Positions 1 to 10,618 are shown, numbered from the stretch's first letter. The stretch: DNA of 21,903 nucleotides from Lingula anatina (GCF_001039355.2 NW_019773979.1:7708-29610); one strand, 5' to 3'. The notes: a model not told the origin generated them from the sequence alone. Numbers and translations are program-made.

Positions 1-406
1 GGGGGGGAGGGGGGGGTGGGTGGGAGGGGGCTCTCTGTCACGTCTAACCGGTGTCATATACCAGAGAGCCCCTATGATAGGAAGTCTACTTCCCCTAACA
101 GACAGGCTACTTCAGTCCTAGATTATGCCCCAATAAATCATATCAAGATAACCTATATGAATCTAATGGAGGGTGGGCTCTCTGTAGTCAGGACTCTGGG
201 TTTCTTTACATCGGTTACTCATATCTGTTATGATGTAGGTGGCCAAGTGAAGAATTCACCCATGAACCTACAAAACAAAAATTCGTCCGCTATTTTATAA
301 TAAACAATTGCCTGTTATGCTTTTGATATATGCCCCCTCCCCCTGCAAAAGTGGGCAAAAAATCTGGGTCCACAAGTTTATCTATAATGTAAAATAGGCT
401 ACTCAC
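1..406. other. Left-edge intron sequence of the Pif-like gene
   Basis: It starts with a G-homopolymer-rich tract (1-30), which is low complexity. No exon that would complete LamG is visible on the minus strand. One acceptor-like site (TTTTGTAG, exon start 267) would add only Val-His-Gly before a stop, which would truncate the domain. The true last exon is probably outside the window. Confidence 0.45.
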
Positions 407-579
407 CATACAGATTTTGCCAGAATAGCTTCCTGGAAGACCTGGTGGTGGGTTAGCATCGGCGGGTACGTGACCGACGAATAGAGGCTCCTGTGGGGGG
501 TAAAAGATAGCCCATGGAATGGCGGCTTCTGAAATAATAATAATATGGTATGACGGGCATGAAACTTTGAATGCAACCT

Positions 580-624
<45 letters not shown>

Positions 625-896
625 GAGATAGAAGATTATATATGTGGTCGATTTTAGTTCCAAAACATTTTTGATTTCTTTTAAAATTAGCCGAAATTGT
701 AAAATGGGAGATGTAGAGTAATTTTTTTCTCTGCATTGGACAACTTGCAGATAGTCGCGCAGAATAATGTGTTAAGAATTTGAATGTCAACATCCGCTGG
801 AGATTTGGGACATATTTCACCAATTATTAAATTTATTTTGAAATGACCTAAACTTTGTTAACGTGTAAATGACGTTAATTTTGTTAACGAGGCTCT

Positions 897-993
<97 letters not shown>

Positions 994-1402
994 TTGTAAT
1001 CTTATGGTAAAATAAATATAGAACAGCCTCTAAGTGTTACTTTGTTTGTTTTTAACTATATGTATTCAAATACTCAAAGATGGTCTTGAATTTTGAGGTG
1101 ACATTAATCGCTTACACCTGTACTATAAGTGCCAGTTGGGGAGATTCGGATACATGGAATAAGGCATTGCACTATATATTATGTTATTATAGTGTAGATT
1201 ATGATCCAGTGTCATCACTCATTTCTACCATTCAGATGAAAGTAAACATATTATCAATTGGACGACCATAATGTCGTTAGCGCTGTGGTTGTTGATAGAG
1301 CATACCAAAGCCTAAAACGGGACAATTATCAACTTTTGCAGTCGGCAATTACGTTGTTTTGGGGACTTCAGCTACACGGAAAAACGATCACAATCTATAC
1401 AC

Positions 1403-1442
<40 letters not shown>

Positions 1443-4400
1443 GTGTGTAAACACTGAGTATCAAGTTTCATATAAACACTCCATACCTCCTGGGGCATTA
1501 ACAGAGTCCTGGTATAAGTTTCCGCTTTCATCATATACGCTCAGGGTAAGAGTGGTGCCGTCAAACCTCAGAACCACGGCCAGGAATCCTACCCCAGGTG
1601 CCTGCAATATAACACCAGAACCCATCTTGTATAATGCTTCGCGTGCTACTTTATGGTTTTCTATACAATCGTTTGCCTACAGTACTTATCTATCAATTTA
1701 TTTATTTACGCAGTTCATGTTTAACTCATGCAGGAAACATCCATTTGAGAATGTTCAATCTCCACTCACACAAGTGTTACTAAAGATTTAATAAATAAAT
1801 AAATATACCGGTTATATTGCCAGGGTTCAAAGCTCCGTTAAAACTTATGCGTAACAAATGTAACTTATCGATAAAAATGAACTAACTAAAAAAAACTTGT
1901 AAATAAAAATAAGATTGAAATCAGCATAAATCAATAAATGAAATATCCAAGAAACGTACGGTGACTGAGACTTCCAGGGTGGTCTTGTTGCCGAAGTAAT
2001 CCATGACCGATGCAGAGGCAGAGATCACATCACCGTTTATGAAAATAGAAGGGGTCTTGTAGAGAATGACAGAGTCTTGGCTCACATCTCTGTTGAAGAC
2101 AACACCAACTACCCAATTTTCCCTGTTACGTCCGTTCTTGAAGTATGGGATTTGTAGACCGCCTTGGAAACAAAACACCGAACTGTAGTTATCATCAAAA
2201 TGACAGCTAAAGGTCACATAACATATATCAATTGATTTTTAAAATCTTATGAACAAAACAGAAGCGATATCGATCAGGTCCGTCGGGAAATATTTAAAGA
2301 TAATAAACAAATAATAAACTAATAAGTTAATTACCAAACAGCTAAAATGTTTCTTTATAATTTGATCAACATATTGTATCGAGATAAATCAATGAAAAAG
2401 CAAGACTGTCCCTACCTGTTCCGTTGAATTCCACACAGCCATCCCCATGCAAACCAACGGAGCCCACTGGTTCGTTGGCGGCAAAAGCCCTGTTGGCGTA
2501 GGAGTTCAAGTTCTTCTCAAAAGACCAATACATAGGGAACTCAGCTGAAATAAGAGCAGAAATACCATAAATGAAAACTCGGAGAGGATGACAAATATAT
2601 TTTGTTGAAATCTTATAAGAGCCGCTACACCACTAGTACTGTTGCAGCCATTACTTAATCATCCGAACAATGGCGAGAACATTAAAACAACAAAGCGCAC
2701 GGCGGGCATTGTACGGTACTCGCCAAAATAAGTCACTAAAGACCTGAACAGAACAAGTTGATCAGCGAACTAACTAGTCCGAGAGGTGAAATATAGCGAA
2801 ACCCACTTGCCAAGATTTAATTGCTCTGCCCCTGCAGGGACGGCGCGCAATTGTCAAGTGCGCGCCATATTCAATCCTCGGTTGAGTTAGTCCGTGGACT
2901 AACTTTGTTTTGAACGCTGCCAAAAAAGTTTAGAAAGTACTAGGAGACTCAGATTTAGTTGAATTGTAGTACTTTTTTCCTCTCAAAATAAATGGCTATC
3001 CTGCAAGATTCAATACAATTTGTAAAAAAATAATAATGATAATAATAAATAAAATAAATAAATAAATAAATAAATAAAATTAAAAAAGAATAATAATTGG
3101 GATATCTTTTCAACAAGCAACACCAGAAATGCCTTCCTTGTATTTACATACATACGATTTTGAAACTATAATGTACACGATTTTACGTACTGTGTTTTAT
3201 GCGCGTACATGAAGATGCAATGACTTATAACTTCATGTAATCTATACCGGTCGAAATCTGTTGTTGTCCTCACACCTCGTCATTGAAGAGAAAAGCTTTA
3301 AATGTAGTAGAGCTCCTATTCTTTAATTTTCATTATTTATTAGTTTAATGTACTCGTTGAAAGGCTGATTTCTAGAACTTACGTGCCGCGTCGCAGTGAC
3401 ATTTTTCAAAATTGAAAAGAAGATGTCCACAGCTAACCGTTTCGTTTCTGTTCAGGTACCAAACCTTGCTTACTTCCCCTACGATTTCTTGGTACGCCGC
3501 TTTCTGGGGCATGAGTATACATCTCTCTGGAATAAATCAATTACAAATATAAACCCAATCCAGGGGCGGATTTAGGCCGTCTTCTGGGTCTTCCGGAAGA
3601 CGGTCAGATTTTCAAGTTTACATTGACGGGTATATAATTTTTTTCTGTCGGAAGACGGTCAAAAAATTGAGAATGGATCAACAAATATAATATGGAAGAC
3701 TGTCAGAAAACATCTCTGGATCCGCCCCTGCAATCGTCTGCCAATGTTGTATTAGGCCGTCATCGAAGTTTAAATCACATGCGTATTGGACAGGTCTCCA
3801 GTTCCTGATGTGACTGACATGACGCCATCAACATCAAACCTCAGAGTGACAAAGATGCCGGATGAGTTGGACGCTCCCTGAACACGCTTTTCTTACGGTT
3901 TAAGTGAGGAGTATCAGTGAAGATGTTTTGAAATAAGTCTCGAGTTGAGGCCAAACTGACCAAACTCGAAAACAACTAGAATAAAGAACCGTTTGCCTTA
4001 AAAAATATATTCAAATAACAAATTTCAGACTAGTTAAGGCCAAATAATGTTTTCTTAGTCCAGTTTTTTTTTCGAAAGACAGACTTACTATCCACAAAAG
4101 GGGTGACTTATAAGTGGGCTGGGTTGTCCTCAGGCAAGATCTATGTAACGTCCTCCCGCTCCGGAAGCAGATAATCTGACCACGAGGTCAACCGTCTTAT
4201 TATATTAATTATTAATATTGATTAATCTGTAGACTTATAGATGAATGGTGAATAAAGTAACAAAAACTTACTGTCTCCAAGAGCTGGTGGTGCTTCCGTT
4301 GTGGTACTTACAGGTGGTGGAGCTGAAATATATAATATAATATAATATAATATAATATAATATAATATAATATAATATAATATAATATAATAGAAAAAGT

Positions 4401-5129
4401 CATTTCAACTGTAAAAAGGTAGAGAGACCATTATCAAGTTTTTGTTACAAAATGTTCACTGAACCGTCGCAGAAATATCAGTGAGCCAAAAGTGAAAACA
4501 ATAATGACTGTGACCTTGGTAAATAATACAAAAACGGGGTTTAAAGTGATACGTACGCAGTGGGCACTGTGCCGATCCTTCGGGGTGCTGGGCCTGACAG
4601 GTAGGGTCGTTCTGCATCTCACAGCTGATGCACACCACTCGCTCCTGGCCCACTGCTGGCGGGGTTTCTGCGCTGGCGCGGGAGGCCCACAAGGTTCCGA
4701 TTGGGCATACTTTGAGGGTGACATTTTTCAGTAGGTTGTAGGCGAAGTCGCACTGCCAGAAAAATGCGCAATCGAGATCTGCGACGTAGGCGACACCTTG
4801 TGACACGTCTGGTTTGTCAACCAAGCATCTTCTCTCGACTTCATCTAGAAATATTTATGGATAGTCGTGTTCATAAGATATCTCCACCCATAATTAATGC
4901 CATTAATACTGTAGGTAATGAATATATAGTTTGGGACGAAACATAACGTCTAAATATATAATGGCCATTTTGTATCTCCGATCACCGTTGCTAAATAACT
5001 AGATCCAAACAATGACTGATCGGGTCCACATCGATTATAAAATGTAATGGCTGTTCAAAACTTACCCCGCGATAAATGCTGAGCGTAGGTGGCGCCGACC
5101 AGGGCAAGACACACGAGTATGATCTTCAT
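407..5129 (-). CDS. Pif-like secreted matrix protein: chitin-binding modules plus laminin-G, 3'-partial
   Basis: Eight coding exons join in phase on the minus strand: 5129-5066, 4844-4557, 4322-4272, 3526-3383, 2544-2416, 2162-1960, 1601-1487 and 528-407. All have GT donors and AG acceptors, and they give 372 codons before the left edge. Residues 1-16 form a signal peptide (MKIILVCLALVGATYA, cut before Q). Residues 22-117 hold a CBM14-like chitin-binding module with Cys spacing C-x18-C-x5-C-x14-C and a CPIGTLW motif. Residues 118-134 are a Pro/Thr/Ala linker. Residues 135-182 are a second half-module (VSCGHLLFNF, then CHC) lacking the two middle cysteines. From about residue 183 comes a laminin-G fold: YWSFEKNLN, GDGCVEFNGTGGLQIPYF, VVLRFDGTTLTLSV, then SGKICM. 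Chitin-binding plus LamG is the combination of the molluscan nacre protein Pif and its relatives, but no vWA is present here. The last exon(s), which should finish LamG after the second Cys, lie left of position 1. A role in chitin and mineral matrix is inferred from the family. Confidence 0.85.
581..624. repeat. (TAA)n microsatellite
   Basis: About 14 uninterrupted TAA units lie just upstream, in gene sense, of the last visible LamG exon of the Pif-like gene. Confidence 0.9.
899..991. repeat. (TA)n microsatellite
   Basis: About 45 TA units, with one TACA interruption near 946, lie within an intron. Confidence 0.92.
1407..1448. repeat. (GT)n microsatellite
   Basis: About 20 GT units with one GC interruption near 1438. 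The tract lies 40 bases past the donor of the LamG exon 1601-1487. Confidence 0.92.
2842..2866. repeat. GC-rich hairpin in an intron
   Basis: GGCGCGCA (2842-2849) and TGCGCGCC (2859-2866) form a perfect 8-bp stem around a 9-base loop in otherwise AT-rich intron. A second small palindrome, TTAGTCC-GT-GGACTAA, lies near 2887-2902, and a related AACTAGTCCG lies near 2772. Together they suggest the remains of a short inverted-repeat element, but clear ends were not found. Confidence 0.35.
3041..3078. repeat. (AAAT)n microsatellite
   Basis: Tetranucleotide AAAT array, preceded by a short irregular AAT tract, within an intron of the Pif-like gene. Confidence 0.85.
3561..3730. mobile_element. 170-bp hAT-like MITE in an intron of the Pif-like gene
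   Basis: The two ends are inverted repeats: CAGGGGCGGATTTAG at the left, and the complement of CTGGATCCGCCCCTG at the right. CAGGGGCGGATCCA-type termini are typical of hAT-family non-autonomous elements. Inside, the GGAAGACGGTC word recurs (3594, 3650), and a related form (GGAAGACTGTC) is near 3692. The 5-bp word CAATC flanks both ends directly (3556-3560, 3731-3735). hAT target duplications are usually 8 bp, so the superfamily label is tentative. There is no coding capacity. Confidence 0.7.
3770..3877 (-). pseudogene. Relic or unused copy of a laminin-G exon inside an intron
   Basis: After an acceptor-like TTCAG ending at 3878, the minus strand reads GASNSSGIFVTLRFDVDG, then runs to a stop at 3772-3770. 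It resembles the real LamG exon at 1601-1487 (APGVGFLAVVLRFDGTTLTL): same phase-0 start, same LRFD core, and an identical CTGAGGTTTGA word. No good donor follows, so it probably cannot be spliced in. It sits between the linker exon and the second chitin-binding exon, where a LamG exon is out of order. Confidence 0.5.
4125..4196 (-). pseudogene. Possible relic of the preceding laminin-G exon
   Basis: The minus strand reads KTVDLVVRLSASGAGGRYIDLA before a stop near 4132. Its first part resembles the end of the real LamG exon 2162-1960 (KTTLEVSVT followed by VRF). It precedes the relic at 3877-3770 in gene order, as exon 2 precedes exon 3 in the intact domain. The match is short, so this is a weak call supported mainly by order. 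Confidence 0.3.
4329..4391. repeat. (TATAA)n pentanucleotide array abutting a splice acceptor
   Basis: About 12 copies of TATAA/ATAAT end only a few bases from the CAG acceptor (4325-4323) of the Pro/Thr linker exon on the minus strand. The array therefore occupies the branch-point and polypyrimidine region of that intron. Confidence 0.9.
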
Positions 5130-5714
5130 TGTGATCTGAAATGCAAACGTTGAGTATCATTTAAAGTTTTAATGTTTTCCTTTCTTCACTGAAAGTGAAA
5201 ATAATGTTCCATTCCTTTTCTAAAGCACATTAAAGAAAGCTTCTGCCAAAGGTACCACTGTAAAACTTGCTGCATTCGTTATTTGAAATATTATTTACCC
5301 TTACTGAAGAAAAACAATGAAACTTGCAATTAAACTTGCTGCATTTTTTCAGCCACAGGACAAAAATTAGCACTACGCAATCGCATCATCTCTTTTTTTA
5401 TACTTCTCAATGTGATTCATGTAACTGTATGCAAGTCTATCAAGTAGCTTATGTAGCTCTTATATGCCATAACAAGTCCTAAAAACCGTGCCTGTTGATG
5501 AGTTCCCTCTTTTATCACGGCTAATGGCCTATTGCTAAGGTGACTGCTAAATGCATTATGTAGAGGGCAAAAAAACCCTTATCATCCCCCCCCCCTTAAC
5601 ATCCCAAAACACCGATGTCTTATCTGCTAGAAAAAAAAATACAGTCGAAACACTGAAAATGATAAGCTTCTGGTCAGAGGCCTCAAGTTGCCTGGTGTAA
5701 CTATCTCTTCTTAC

Positions 5715-5752
5715 CTTTCAGCTATGGACACGTCTACGGTTAGAAAGCAGTG
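5715..5752 (-). other. Non-coding first exon (5' UTR) of the Pif-like gene
   Basis: The start-codon exon is preceded by an acceptor (TTTGCATTTCAG, ending at 5136), so translation starts six bases into the second exon and a non-coding exon must lie upstream. The best candidate ends in AAAG followed by the donor GTAAGAAG (5714 and lower). It lies about 25 bases downstream of a TATA-like box. The transcription start near 5750 is estimated from TATA spacing, not seen directly. The intron would be about 580 bases. Confidence 0.55.
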
Positions 5753-5775
5753 TGACAGCCAAGTGTCGACTCTGG

Positions 5776-5782
5776 CTTTTAT
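5776..5782 (-). promoter_or_regulatory. TATA-like box of the Pif-like gene
   Basis: On the minus strand the word ATAAAAG sits in the context GAGGATAAAAGCCAG. A Ca/CT-type start (TGTCACACTG) lies about 25-30 bases downstream, and a strong donor follows about 60 bases downstream. The position agrees with the inferred non-coding exon. Confidence 0.5.
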
Positions 5783-5893
5783 CCTCTTCTCCTACCTACT
5801 CAAGCGGGAAGACACTTAATATTCATAATATTTATGCGCGTTGTTCTTCCACTGAACTTGTCTCTGTGGCTGCCAAGGGACAAAGAAGGGCGG

Positions 5894-5903
5894 TTGACGT
5901 CAA
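5894..5903. promoter_or_regulatory. CRE palindrome upstream of the Pif-like promoter
   Basis: TTGACGTCAA is a perfect 10-bp palindrome containing the full cyclic-AMP response element TGACGTCA. It lies about 145 bases upstream of the inferred start of the Pif-like gene. Binding by CREB/ATF-type bZIP factors is known for this word; use here is inference. Confidence 0.35.
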
Positions 5904-6402
5904 TTTCAATTGTTAGTTTAAGTGTGTTAAAAGCCGCATTTCAAAATTATGACTTTTTCTTGTTTTGTCATATCCCCATTTTGCGGTAGTGTGAAACCAA
6001 AACATATTGTCCTTTTGAATATATGACATCATATTGCAAACAATATAGCCCTAAATGAACTTAAGCTTGCTGTAAGTGATATATTTCCTCTGAGAGAAAA
6101 TATACATTTACACCCTGGAGCTTAAATTTTTAGATTATTTATAAACTATATATATATATGTTATAAACTTTGTTTTTATAAGCTATATATCAGCTATTTT
6201 TATCAGTTATTTTATAGTTAAGTTTTAATTTGCCATTTTATCTCTTACCGTTGTCACTTTAAATATTTATATATATATTTTTGTAATATCTAGAGTTGTT
6301 AAATGGAGATATTTAGTTCTTTTAAATTGTGATGTTTAGCTTTTAAATTAAAAGCAATTTTAAGGTGCATTGAGATTTGTAACGGAATGTGCCATATAAG
6401 AA

Positions 6403-6404
6403 TA

Positions 6405-6446
<42 letters not shown>

Positions 6447-6447
6447 T
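6403..6447. repeat. (ATT)n microsatellite
   Basis: About 15 uninterrupted ATT units in intergenic DNA. On the minus strand the tract reads as poly-Asn in a spurious frame. Confidence 0.92.
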
Positions 6448-8220
6448 ATGAGACATTTGGTTTCACTTTTTATTTCAAAGTTGTCAATTTCAGTGTTCAT
6501 GTCTAATTTTCTCATTTCAATATCCGTTACACCACTGCAGAACAAATGAATGAATGGAATAAAGACAATGCAATGTATATTCCGACAGGTAGACCGCAAG
6601 AGACCATACATGAATTTTTGTTGGATCATTGCATTGTACATTTCGCATAATGAGAGACGCTAGGATTGACTATACGTGCATCAGTTTAATAAATAACGCT
6701 ATAATTCAGTATTTTAAAGGTATATATGGATTGTTTATGTATTAAGTGGTACAGTTTTGTAAGACGATTAATCATTATTTTCTTAATTCTAATCACTGCA
6801 CGAACAAAGAAGACCGCAACTTAAATGTTTGTGGCTGTACACGTTCAGTATCCTGACTTGTTTGGATGCGTACGTGTCGCTTTGGAATTATTAGTGTGTT
6901 ATCTCTTTGCTATGCTGAAACAGGGACATTCAATAAAATATATATGAATTTATAATTAACTTTTCAATGCGACTTTTTATTGTGCCATCTTCCGGTCGTA
7001 CGTTTATATTAACTTTATAACATTACAATTCGATGCACGCAATGGTTCTTTTGATAAGTAAAAGGCGTTGTTTTTTATCTTATAGAATAGTACCGAGTGC
7101 CACATGGTCTGTTTAATTGCGTTAAATTCATCATATTGTCAACATGCCCAAACACAGACAAAAGCATATGGAATTTCAACAGGGTTGGGACATTTCGTAT
7201 CATCTGTGGTCACGGAATACTTCGACGCAAGGAGGTCACTGCTTGGAGACTTCTACAATAAGTGGCATGAGTAATGCACCTGACATGAAGCAGAGTATCC
7301 GCAATAATGAAAACCTTTTTAAATAAACTGGAAGTAAATTTTGAACTGAACCATATTCGTGTTGAATTTTTAACAAACATTTTGTAAGTTGATAGTCACT
7401 CTCATTTAATTGGTGACATCGTGCTAAATAATATGTTTTGCGGGAAATCATTTGGTGTTTATGGAGTACAAAGAATGAGAAATATACTTCTTTTGTATTA
7501 ATGGTGCTTAAATATGACCTCTTTTGACTAATAATAAATGCAAATAAACTCATTGAATGGAATGGTTTATATACTTTATATTCACTTTTTTCCTTTATTT
7601 TTTTCTTTTTTAATAGATAAGATCAGATAGTACTTTATTATTATATTCATTCAAAGTATTAAACGAAAACTTCTGTGATCTGAGAATTTTTCCGATTTCC
7701 ACGAGTATAAGTCAGGTAAAATACGTTTTTATGCTCTGCATTGCTGTTGAAAAGGCTTTGTTACCGGTGTACATGTAGAGGTTTATGTCTGTATTTAAAT
7801 TTAAAATCAAATAGATTGATTAAACCCTTTGTATTCCAAGCAAATATTTTTGATGCTAGGTACATTACAGTGTATGTCTGCGTCTAAATTCCAACATGCC
7901 TCTAAACAACTAATACAAATTATTTTGGTGTTTGGGGTCATTGTCTTAATTTCTTGGTGCATTTTTCAACTTTGTCTCAAACCTGTTAAAACTCTTGAAC
8001 TGAAATATATTAATTAATAAAGAAACTACAAAACCGAAATTAAGGTACTCGAAACTGATGACTTTTTCTCATTTTTGAATAAAAACCCTGTCCTGTCATC
8101 AAAACCACTCATATAGGTTGCTATCTTCTCCCGGGACGGTCACGTAAGCATCCTATTCTTGTGATAATATTTCATTAATATTACAACGTCCGGTGTGCTC
8201 GCGGTTACCGGTTGAGAGTG

Positions 8221-8320
8221 GTCAGGGGACACGTCATGTCCTTAATGAAGACGCCTTCACACCTGTGTGACATCTTCTCATGAGAGTCGTTTTATGAGGA
8301 CACGTCCTTAGACACCTGAC
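8221..8320. repeat. Imperfect 100-bp foldback segment
   Basis: It begins GTCAGGGGACACG and ends GACACCTGAC. The outer GTCAGG/CCTGAC words pair, and GGACACGTC occurs twice inside (8226, 8298). This resembles a degraded short inverted-repeat element; no clear target-site duplication was found. Confidence 0.3.
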
Positions 8321-9299
8321 GCATGACGTTAATAGCGTTGACAGTGCGGGTATTAAGACGCACGCTCTACGATAAATAGTTCAGATGGAACTCTTGACAA
8401 TGTTTTCAAAAGGACTTAAGTTTTTGTGCTACATGTAAATGTAGTTTATACAGCTTAAATCTCTTAGTTTCCTACGTACTTCGTACGTTGAGTCCACTTT
8501 GCGATGGTTGTTCGTTACAGGCATTTAATGCAGTTTAAATACAGGGGACGAGCTACTATAATCTCTGGTACAAAATGTCATATTTGAGACGATTACTACC
8601 GCTATTTGTCATACCCTGTAGGGGCTTGGTTAAAAAAACGAGGTAATAATGGTAGGTGTTTTTGATTCTTCGTGAAGCGTAAAAATTAACGATTCTTACT
8701 TCAGGTACTTTTTGAAACGGTAATTGACAATATGACTTACTAGAAAATCATTTAGGCGCCTACAGGTGTTCATGTACATGAATTTTTCTTGAACAGACAG
8801 AAGAAAGCAAGAAATTAAAAGATTTGGGTAGAGAGAGCCGGAAAATAAACCGGTCTGCGGCACGGACTTGAACATAATAAATATGTGGTAAATATAATTA
8901 GCATCTATTCGCTTTATTAATGAGGTTGTCTGAATCCAGGCTGAACGCCCTGTTTTTTAAACCGGAAGTAGTCCCGTCCGCAGCCGCACGTGCACTCTGG
9001 TAGTAGTGACTGCTCGGTGTGCCCATCACACCTAACACAATGCTTCTGAAATGCTGTGGACCTGCTGCATACGATGTAACCATTGGACCGTGCTGTAGTG
9101 GTCGAATTTATTTGTAAACCGGAACTAAATTTAAGAACAAAATGTTGAAAGATTAAAACAGGGTGTAACTATGATATATTTTGTGGATAGTGTTCTCGGG
9201 GAATCGGAATCTTTTGATAAAATACTGTTTTACCGATTATCTCTCGCTTCACAAGTGATGCCTTTCCGACCATGTGTACTGTTAAGGGTGCCATCGAAT

Positions 9300-9340
9300 G
9301 TGTGACGTCACACTAGCTACCAAATAGTTTCCATGGTGAC
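9300..9340. promoter_or_regulatory. CRE palindrome next to an X-box-like word
   Basis: GTGTGACGTCACAC (9300-9313) is a perfect 14-bp palindrome around a full CRE. Thirteen bases later GTTTCCATGGTGAC (9327-9340) fits the RFX X-box pattern RYYNYY-WW-RRNRAC. Neither lies beside an identified start site, being 1.3 kb upstream of the PAN-like gene. Regulatory use is inferred from motif form only. Confidence 0.35.
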
Positions 9341-9471
9341 ATTTACAAAGCAACAGCACATGCAGACCATTTATCCGACGGAGGGAGGCGTTATAGTGTT
9401 CCCCAGGCAGCTGCCAGATACAGTGTCTGCCGTCATACTGCCTATACAAGGTCCCATTGGGTGTTTTTGTT

Positions 9472-9715
9472 ATCCGTGAAAGCCACTATTTATTTCCCAA
9501 GATGCGTTAAAGGTTCATATTATTTACCGTGATCCGTGAAACACCCCATTCCCCTGACACGTGAATGCAAATCTTTAGTCTTTGTTATTCTCAAAGTAAT
9601 TATATCCGGGGATTCGTGATTTTCAGGATTATCGAAACGTACTACAGTGTCAAACACGTATGAATGAATTTTTATTTACTGTTTTGTGAATTGGTGATTT
9701 CATTTCCCGTGAACA
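9472..9715. repeat. Region with recurring CCGTGAA-type words
   Basis: ATCCGTGAAA occurs at about 9472 and 9530, with variants ACGTGAA (about 9558), TTCGTGA (about 9613) and CCCGTGAA (about 9705). The spacing is irregular, so it is not a simple tandem array. It may be part of an interspersed repeat. Confidence 0.3.
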
Positions 9716-10257
9716 TCGATCATTCCCCCAACGGACCCTCTCATGGTTTGTAGAAAGGTTGGAGGGCACCGGTGATGTGCAATTGTTATCACGAAGTAGA
9801 CAACGGGGCAACTTGAGTCTTTTTTGCTTTCAACGCTGTACGTAAAGGTGCACGGTTGAAAACATGAAATGAATTGGCAATACAGTTGTCGTCAAGATAA
9901 CAGCATAAATATTTACAGATTTAATAATCATAATTGCAATCCTCATTAGGTAATTGTTCCACGTCCAATAACTATCGGATAACCATGATTCATCCACTCT
10001 ATTTTATGTAGCGTTAAAACATTTGTGGTCACGGTGTTTGGGTTTTTAGTTATACATTGTACATCACACCTGACATGACAGCGCACAATATACATAAGCA
10101 TTAGTTCTTTCATACAAAAAAATTAGACATCAACAACTATTTTTAACAAACAAGATATACCATATCCAAAGCTGCAATCAGAATTATGATCCATGCACGT
10201 ATTTTTAGTTTCAAATGTTTTCTACTTTTTGTACCTTCACATTATGGATATATATAG

Positions 10258-10275
10258 GGAGAGAGAGAGCGAGAG
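10258..10275. repeat. Short (GA)n tract
   Basis: GA-rich stretch of about 18 bases with one GC interruption, about 330 bases upstream of the TATA box of the PAN-like gene. Confidence 0.7.
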
Positions 10276-10610
10276 TCTGGTAAGTCTTATAAACGCAGAA
10301 TAATCATTAATATTTGAAATGCATTCGCTAAAACATTATTAAAAATAACAAGTTACTAAAGGAATACCCGCTTTCCCATAGATTTCAGTGGCACTAGTGC
10401 GATACACTGGGAGTAACGAACTTGGGCCTAGTAATCTTATCTGGTCAATGACCACCATTATTTTGCAAACTTTTGATGTATTTGGATGCCTCTTCAAACA
10501 AGAAAAAAAAAATTAAAATTTGCAAAGGTAGAACATGTGCATGTAGGTACCAATCTACCTTAATCATGTGAATTCACTCACCCTCATTGCTCATGTAACT
10601 GGTACCCCGG

Positions 10611-10618
10611 TATATAAA
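10611..10618 (+). promoter_or_regulatory. TATA box of the PAN-like gene
   Basis: TATATAAA preceded by a GC-rich GGTACCCCGG. The start codon is about 210 bases downstream, leaving room for a start near 10640 and a roughly 185-base 5' UTR. The fit to the metazoan TATA consensus is strong. Confidence 0.55.

Larger units (their letters stand above)
5791..10605. other. Divergent intergenic region without a convincing gene
   Basis: This stretch separates the minus-strand Pif-like gene from the plus-strand PAN-like gene. The short open frames inside it show no family motif. What can be seen is a (TTA)n tract (6403-6447), an imperfect foldback (8221-8320), a promoter-like patch with ETS, CRE and X-box words (8961-9340), a stretch with recurring CCGTGAA-type words (9472-9715) and a GA-rich tract (10258-10275). 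Confidence 0.5.

Noticed and set aside
260-267. Alternative last exon of the Pif-like gene beginning at 267
   Set aside because: It would add three residues and stop, cutting LamG short. A downstream exon outside the window is more likely.
290-823. 177-codon minus-strand open frame with a poly-Leu run
   Set aside because: Only 528-407 is a supported exon of the Pif-like gene. The rest is read-through into intron, and the Leu run is the (TAA)n microsatellite.
1258-1791. 177-codon plus-strand open frame with repeated Val-Cys
   Set aside because: The Val-Cys run is the (GT)n tract, and the frame lies antisense over a well-supported LamG exon.
4434-4734. Overlapping frames on both strands around the first chitin-binding exon
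   Set aside because: Only the minus-strand frame has the Cys spacing and matching splice sites; the others are shadows.
7144-8017. Several 60-105-codon frames in the intergenic region
   Set aside because: AT-driven composition, no signal peptide or domain pattern and no exon borders that connect.
8898-9083. 61-codon minus-strand frame, and a plus-strand Cys-containing frame at 9041-9115
   Set aside because: No family motif, no splice support and no conserved pattern. Motif-like Cys pairs are too few to claim a zinc knuckle or peptide.
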